DNA of 64,000 nt from Pseudonocardia broussonetiae (lineage in GTDB: Bacteria > Actinomycetota > Actinomycetes > Mycobacteriales > Pseudonocardiaceae), in NCBI RefSeq assembly GCF_013155125.1, contig NZ_CP053564.1:999501-1063500 (forward strand), written 5' to 3'. The notes under the pieces are model-generated. The model worked only from the letters and a program-made list of their open reading frames with translations, made no database searches and had not been told where the DNA came from. The position numbers were made by a program, and so were the translations under genes. Positions 60,585 through 64,000 of this stretch are shown here, piece by piece (position 1 is the first letter of the stretch; the number at the start of each line of letters is the position of its first letter).

Positions 60585-61480
60585 AGGCCCTGCCGCGACG
60601 GGGCCGTGTGTGCCAGCAGCGCCGCGGCCACCTCGGCGTGCGCCCGGCGGGGCAGCTCGGCGCCGACGTCGTCGAGGACCAGCAGGGTCGCGCCGGGGAT
60701 CTCCGCGGCCAGCGCCCGCGCGTTGCCCACCGGGAAGAACGGGTCGGCCGCGCCGTGCACCACCAGGGTCGGCGCGGTGATGGCCCCCAACCGCTCGCGC
60801 CACCGCGAGCCGCAGCCGAGCGCCGCGAACACCGTGCCCAGCAGGCCGTTGCGCGCCGAGGCCGGGTGCGGGCCGGAGCGGCCGAGGACGGCGGCGGCGC
60901 GGGCGCGGGCCTCGTCGGCGTCGAACCCCGGTGACGCGGAGAGCACCCGGGCCCTGGCCACCGCGCCGTCGAGGACCGACGTGCGGTCGGTCCAGTCGAT
61001 CGGTGCAGCGTCGCGGAAGCGGGCCATGACCGCCGGGGCGTGCTCGGGCAGGTCGGCGTCGGTCGGGCCCGGCGCGACCGGGCGCGTGCCGACCAGGACG
61101 AGCGACGCGACCCGCGACGGGTGGTCCAGCGCCAGGAGCTGCGCGACGAACCCGCCGGTCGCCAGGCCCGCGACGTGGGCGCGGGCGATGCCGAGCGCGT
61201 CGAGCAGGCCGACGGCGTCGGTGACGAGGTCGCGCAGCGTGTAGCCGGGCGCATCCGGGTCGACGGTGGTCGACCGGCCGGCGTCGCGCGGGTCGTAGCG
61301 GACGACGAACCGGCCGGTGAGCCGCTCGACCAGCGCGTCGTCCCAGGCGGCGACGGTGGTGCCGATCAGGAGCAGCGCGGGGTCGGCCGGCGAGCCGAGG
61401 GTGTCGACGCACAGCTCGACGTCGCCGACGGGAAGCAGGGTCTCCACACCGACGAGACGTCGGGGAGCGGCGCAACTCAT
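60581..61480 (-). CDS. Alpha/beta-hydrolase fold protein without catalytic Ser and His
   Basis: A 299-residue protein closely matching the RdmC/aclacinomycin esterase-like hydrolase pattern (VELCVDTLG, RYDPRDAGRST, VLDALGIARAHV-like). The nucleophile elbow G-x-S-x-G reads GLATG, with Ala107 (GCG) at the Ser position, and the usual GHxLP near the C-terminus reads GAELP, with Ala274 at the His position. Asp246 in HGAADPFF is kept. With two of three catalytic residues gone, ordinary hydrolysis is not expected. The frame is intact and has a good ribosome site (AGGGGA), so it is likely expressed as a pseudoenzyme, perhaps a binding protein. Confidence 0.85.
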   Translation of the reverse strand: MSCAAPRRLVGVETLLPVGDVELCVDTLGSPADPALLLIGTTVAAWDDALVERLTGRFVVRYDPRDAGRSTTVDPDAPGYTLRDLVTDAVGLLDALGIARAHVAGLATGGFVAQLLALDHPSRVASLVLVGTRPVAPGPTDADLPEHAPAVMARFRDAAPIDWTDRTSVLDGAVARARVLSASPGFDADEARARAAAVLGRSGPHPASARNGLLGTVFAALGCGSRWRERLGAITAPTLVVHGAADPFFPVGNARALAAEIPGATLLVLDDVGAELPRRAHAEVAAALLAHTAPSRQGL

Positions 61481-61503
61481 CGGTCCCCTCTGCGGACGGC
61501 TCG

Positions 61504-61872
61504 TCAGGCGCGGTCGTGGAGGGTGACGTGGTAGCCGTCGGGGTCGGCGAAGGTGAACGTCCGGCCGAAGGGGCCGTCGACCGGCGCGGAGACGACGGTG
61601 TGCCCGTCGGCGACGAGGGCGTCGTGGACGGCCTGCACGTCCGTGGCGTGCAGCCAGATCGCGGCCCCGATGCCGGGCTGCGCGACGGAGGCGAGATCGG
61701 TGCCGGGGACGACGTCGCGGAGGGCGAACGCGATCGGCGCCGTCTCGAAGACGACGGCGTGCGGAGGTCCGGTCGGCGAGCGGACGAGGCCGAGGTACTG
61801 CTCGTAGAACGCCTGTGAGGCGGCGAGGTCGCGCGCCTGGAGCGAGATGAAGTCGGGGCCGGTGACGGGCAT
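61504..61872 (-). CDS. VOC/glyoxalase-like protein
   Basis: A 122-residue vicinal-oxygen-chelate domain. ATG 61872 (MPVTGPDF) is used because GAGGAG lies 7 bases upstream; ATG 61887 is an alternative. It has LQARDLAASQAFYEQYLGL, and FGRTFTFADPDGYHVTLHD with the terminal His of VOC domains. Proteins of this size act as dioxygenase-like, thiol-transferase or binding (bleomycin-type) proteins. It is divergent from a marR gene, and two MarR-type palindromes fill the gap, so it is probably that regulator's target. Confidence 0.9.
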   Translation of the reverse strand: MPVTGPDFISLQARDLAASQAFYEQYLGLVRSPTGPPHAVVFETAPIAFALRDVVPGTDLASVAQPGIGAAIWLHATDVQAVHDALVADGHTVVSAPVDGPFGRTFTFADPDGYHVTLHDRA

Positions 61873-61890
61873 GGAGGCACTCCTCATGGT

Positions 61891-61910
61891 CGTGTCAGCT
61901 TCCTGACACG
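61891..61910. promoter_or_regulatory. MarR-type operator 1
   Basis: CGTGTCAG-CTTC-CTGACACG, perfect 8-bp arms, 19 bases upstream of the VOC gene start and in the divergent gap with marR. Confidence 0.7.
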
Positions 61911-61918
61911 GGCACGGT

Positions 61919-61936
61919 ATGTCAGAATCCTGACAT
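61919..61936. promoter_or_regulatory. MarR-type operator 2, covering the marR start codon
   Basis: ATGTCAG-AATC-CTGACAT, perfect 7-bp arms with the same TGTCAG-N4-CTGACA core as operator 1, centres 27 bp apart. Its right arm includes the first bases of the marR ATG (61935), suggesting a leaderless, autorepressed transcript. Confidence 0.7.
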
Positions 61937-62387
61937 GAGTCAAGACGGGGCGGGCGTCGACCTGGAGACGTCACTGGGCTACCTGCTGAAGGAGGCGTCG
62001 AGCGCCCTCCGCGCGGCCATGGACGAGGTGCTGCGGCCGCTCGGGATGAGCGTGACGCGCTACTCCTGCCTCGAGCTCCTGGCCCAACGCCCCGGCCTGT
62101 CGAACTCCGAGCTCGCGCGGGGCGCGTTCGTGACGCGGCAGTCGATGAACGTGCTGCTCCAGGCCCTGGAACGGGAGGGCCTCGTGACCAGGCCCGCCGA
62201 GGCGCCCGTCGGGAAGGTCCTCCCCACGCGGCTCACCCCCCGCGGCCGACGGCTCCTCGAGAAGGCGACCGTCGCGGTGCGGTCCGTCGAGGTCCGGATG
62301 CTGGACGGCATGACCGAGGCCGAGCAGTCGCAGGCGTTCCGGATCCTGCAGGGCATGATCCGATCCCTGCGCGAGGGCGCCGAGTAG
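61935..62387 (+). CDS. MarR-family transcriptional regulator
   Basis: A 150-residue winged-helix repressor. It has LGYLLKEASSALRAAMDEVLRPLG, a recognition region LSNSELARGAFVTRQSMNVLLQALEREGLV and the wing VGKVLPTRLTPRGRRLLEKA, the standard MarR order. ATG 61935 sits in operator 2, so a leaderless mRNA is likely. The divergent VOC gene is the likely co-regulated partner; the inducer is unknown. Confidence 0.93.
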   Translation: MSQDGAGVDLETSLGYLLKEASSALRAAMDEVLRPLGMSVTRYSCLELLAQRPGLSNSELARGAFVTRQSMNVLLQALEREGLVTRPAEAPVGKVLPTRLTPRGRRLLEKATVAVRSVEVRMLDGMTEAEQSQAFRILQGMIRSLREGAE

Positions 62388-62452
62388 TCGCGGCGTTCTC
62401 CCCGCCCTGTGGCGGTGGTGGTGACGCGCGCTGCGCCGCCAGCCAGGTGGAG

Positions 62453-63256
62453 CTAGTCGAGGTGGGCCAGGGCGTCGCGGGGGAAGCGTCGGTCGGCGAG
62501 CACGCCGCCGTGGCCGCGGCCGGCGTAGAGCGCCAGCCGCCCGTCCCTGACCCCGCCGGCCGTGGCGCGCAACAACACCGCAGGACAGGCCAGGTCGCGA
62601 TCTCCTCCGATGACCAAGGTGGGCGCAGTGATCTCGGACAGCCGCGGGCCGAGGTCGAAGCGGGCCTCGGCACGCAACGCGGCGACCCAGTCGGACCGGT
62701 CGATGTGCCGGCCGAACACGAGCGGCTCGGTCAGCCACTGGAGGTCGCCGAGCACCCGCCGCCCGACCTCCGACGCCGTGCCGGCCCGGGCGAACTCCCG
62801 GTAGGCGCCCCGGCTGTCGCCCCGCTCGTGCAGATCGGCGACCCGCATCAGCACCTCCCGCCCGAGGTCACCGACCCGATGCGCGGCGCCGACCACCACC
62901 AGCCTGCGCACGGCATCGGGCCGGTCCGCAGCGAGCTGCAGCGCGACCGATCCCCCGGTGGACACACCGAGCACGTCCACAGGGGCACCGAACGCCGACG
63001 CCAGCGCTCCGGCGTGGTCGGCCGCCAGGTCGGCGACGGTGACATCCGGGGCGAGACCGGGACGCCGGTTCACCAGCCACACGCGGCGACTGCGACCCAG
63101 CGCCCGGTAGGCCAGCAGAGCGGCCCGGCGGGCCAACCCGGTCGGGTTCGCGTGCAGCGGTGTCGCTCCACCCAGCACCACCAGTGGCGCACCGGTGCCG
63201 AACCGCAGAACCGGCAACCCGCCGCTGAGCACCGCCGCCTCGACGCCTGTCGACAT
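62453..63256 (-). CDS. Alpha/beta hydrolase
   Basis: A 267-residue hydrolase with an intact triad: nucleophile Ser in GVSTGGSVALQLA, Asp in IGGDRDLACP and His in GRGHGGVL. The oxyanion strand is VVLGGATPLHANP. Unlike the hydrolase-fold gene at 60581-61480, all catalytic residues are here. Substrate unknown. ATG 63256 (MSTGVEAAV) is the only likely start. Confidence 0.87.
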   Translation of the reverse strand: MSTGVEAAVLSGGLPVLRFGTGAPLVVLGGATPLHANPTGLARRAALLAYRALGRSRRVWLVNRRPGLAPDVTVADLAADHAGALASAFGAPVDVLGVSTGGSVALQLAADRPDAVRRLVVVGAAHRVGDLGREVLMRVADLHERGDSRGAYREFARAGTASEVGRRVLGDLQWLTEPLVFGRHIDRSDWVAALRAEARFDLGPRLSEITAPTLVIGGDRDLACPAVLLRATAGGVRDGRLALYAGRGHGGVLADRRFPRDALAHLD

Positions 63257-63373
63257 GGCCGGAAGGATGCACGTGCTCGCGAACGCGTGACGCCCGGGGT
63301 CGTCGAGGAGCGCGGTCTCGGTGCTGCGCAGGGCGCGTCGAACCGGACGTCCCCACCGATCAGTTCACCTTCC

Positions 63374-64000
63374 TCAGGCGATGCGTCGATCCGTCGACAC
63401 CGTTCCCGGACGATCCGTCGCCACTGCTGCGGACACGTACTCGGTACCGGTGGGTGTGGTCGTGACGATTCCCGTCGTCGTCACTTCTGCTTTCCACCCG
63501 GTCGTTTCCCGGACCTGGTTGTGGAATGCGCACATCCCGCGTCCGTTGTCGAACGTCGTGGTGCCGCCGTCGGCCCAGCGGTGGATGTGGTCGAGGTGGC
63601 GGATCGGGGCGTCGCAGTACGACTCCCGGCATCGCCCGCCGTCGCGGGCGCGGATCAGTGCTGCGAGGCGGCCGGTGAACAGGCGGCTGCGGGAGTCGCC
63701 GCCGATCACCACGCCCTCGCTGGTGATCAGTCGTCGCCAGGTCGTGCGGGCGGCGCCGGTGGTGAGCAGGTCGACCGGGACGGGTCCGTGGCCGGGGATC
63801 TGCGCGGGCAGCGGACTGGTGGGGTCGACGAGGGCCTCGACCGGGACCAGGACCTGGATCTCGACGTTCACGTCCCCGGCGGTGGTCTGTCCGGTGAGGC
63901 GTTCGACGAGGGTGTCGGCCATGACCTGACCGCGGCTGCGGGTGAGCGGCTCGGGGCTGACCGCGGCCTCGTTGACCGCGGCCGCGAGTGCTGCGTAGCA
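63374..64000 (-). CDS. DUF222/HNH endonuclease-family protein, C-terminal part (runs off right edge)
   Basis: The frame is open from the window edge. The visible C-terminal 208 residues contain the DUF222-type landmark LTRSRGQVMADTLVERLTGQ and the HNH domain: RDGGRCRESYCDAPIRHLDHIHRWADGG (in parts), then FDNGRGMCAFHNQVRE. The internal ATG 63922 is not the start. These multi-copy actinobacterial proteins (13E12-repeat type) are putative HNH nucleases of unclear role. Confidence 0.88.
   Translation of the reverse strand, partial: CYAALAAAVNEAAVSPEPLTRSRGQVMADTLVERLTGQTTAGDVNVEIQVLVPVEALVDPTSPLPAQIPGHGPVPVDLLTTGAARTTWRRLITSEGVVIGGDSRSRLFTGRLAALIRARDGGRCRESYCDAPIRHLDHIHRWADGGTTTFDNGRGMCAFHNQVRETTGWKAEVTTTGIVTTTPTGTEYVSAAVATDRPGTVSTDRRIA

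Overview
The window is very GC-rich double-stranded chromosomal DNA with strong third-position G/C bias, frequent GTG starts and 4-base GTGA/ATGA stop-start overlaps. It carries actinobacterial marker families: DUF2530, DUF2516, DUF2505, an HbhA-like protein, an MftR-type regulator, F420-dependent LLM oxidoreductases and DUF222/HNH proteins. I infer an actinomycete of the order Pseudonocardiales, possibly Pseudonocardia. I see no phage, no insertion sequence and no CRISPR array. Most of the window reads as ordinary chromosome with small accessory patches.

Layout. 1-4.0 kb: five overlapping plus-strand genes for envelope or secreted proteins, including a transglycosylase-like/DD-carboxypeptidase-like two-domain protein and a membrane-anchored GH16 hydrolase. 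4.1-6.8 kb: an EntS-like MFS exporter and an AzgA-type purine permease, with an orphan iron-box palindrome at the exporter's 3' end. 6.9-17.3 kb: a block that in gene families and relative orientation matches the Rv0474-Rv0484c neighbourhood of Mycobacterium tuberculosis as I recall it (XRE regulator, hbhA, DUF2516 ... DUF2505, murB, L,D-transpeptidase, SDR), with ybaK, lon, an ArsR/AHSA1 pair and purU in its middle. 17.4-24.1 kb: paired crcB fluoride channels, DUF445, a Prim-Pol-like protein, an epimerase, a cold-shock protein, a Pro/Ala/Leu-rich secreted protein and an MftR-type TetR. 24.1-29.4 kb: a GGDEF cyclase with a likely CTG start, an Asp/Arg-repeat lipoprotein, a BLUF protein, DUF6326, a NarL-type two-component system and tRNA-Phe, -Asp and -Glu.

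29.4-46.1 kb: small conserved proteins, a CopZ-like chaperone, an SGNH hydrolase, a Glu/Leu/Phe/Val-type dehydrogenase with a divergent LysR, a second BLUF protein, PrpE, a class F sortase-like lipoprotein lacking its cysteine, a 3Fe-4S-type ferredoxin, a methyltransferase, an acyl-CoA ligase, a carotenoid oxygenase, an MFS carrier, DUF72, and a tightly coupled SDR/beta-lactamase-fold/GNAT trio. 46.1-51 kb: a duplicated ~100-bp intergenic repeat, then a small protein and full-length hrpA. 51-58.4 kb: an M20 peptidase and a polyol/sugar ABC importer with a zinc dehydrogenase, divergent from a SorC regulator and an APH-fold kinase; matching inverted repeats lie before both divergent starts. 58.4-64 kb: an LLM oxidoreductase, an acyl-CoA dehydrogenase, an alpha/beta-hydrolase lacking both Ser and His, a VOC/MarR pair with two operators, another hydrolase, and a DUF222/HNH gene running off the right edge.

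I found no clearly new multi-gene defence or biosynthetic system. The most notable observations are three enzyme-family members that have lost catalytic residues (sortase Cys to Phe, hydrolase Ser and His to Ala, SDR Tyr to His), a BLUF pair in which one copy lacks the conserved Asn, the orphan iron box, the duplicated repeat before hrpA, and the GGDEF-mftR gene pair.
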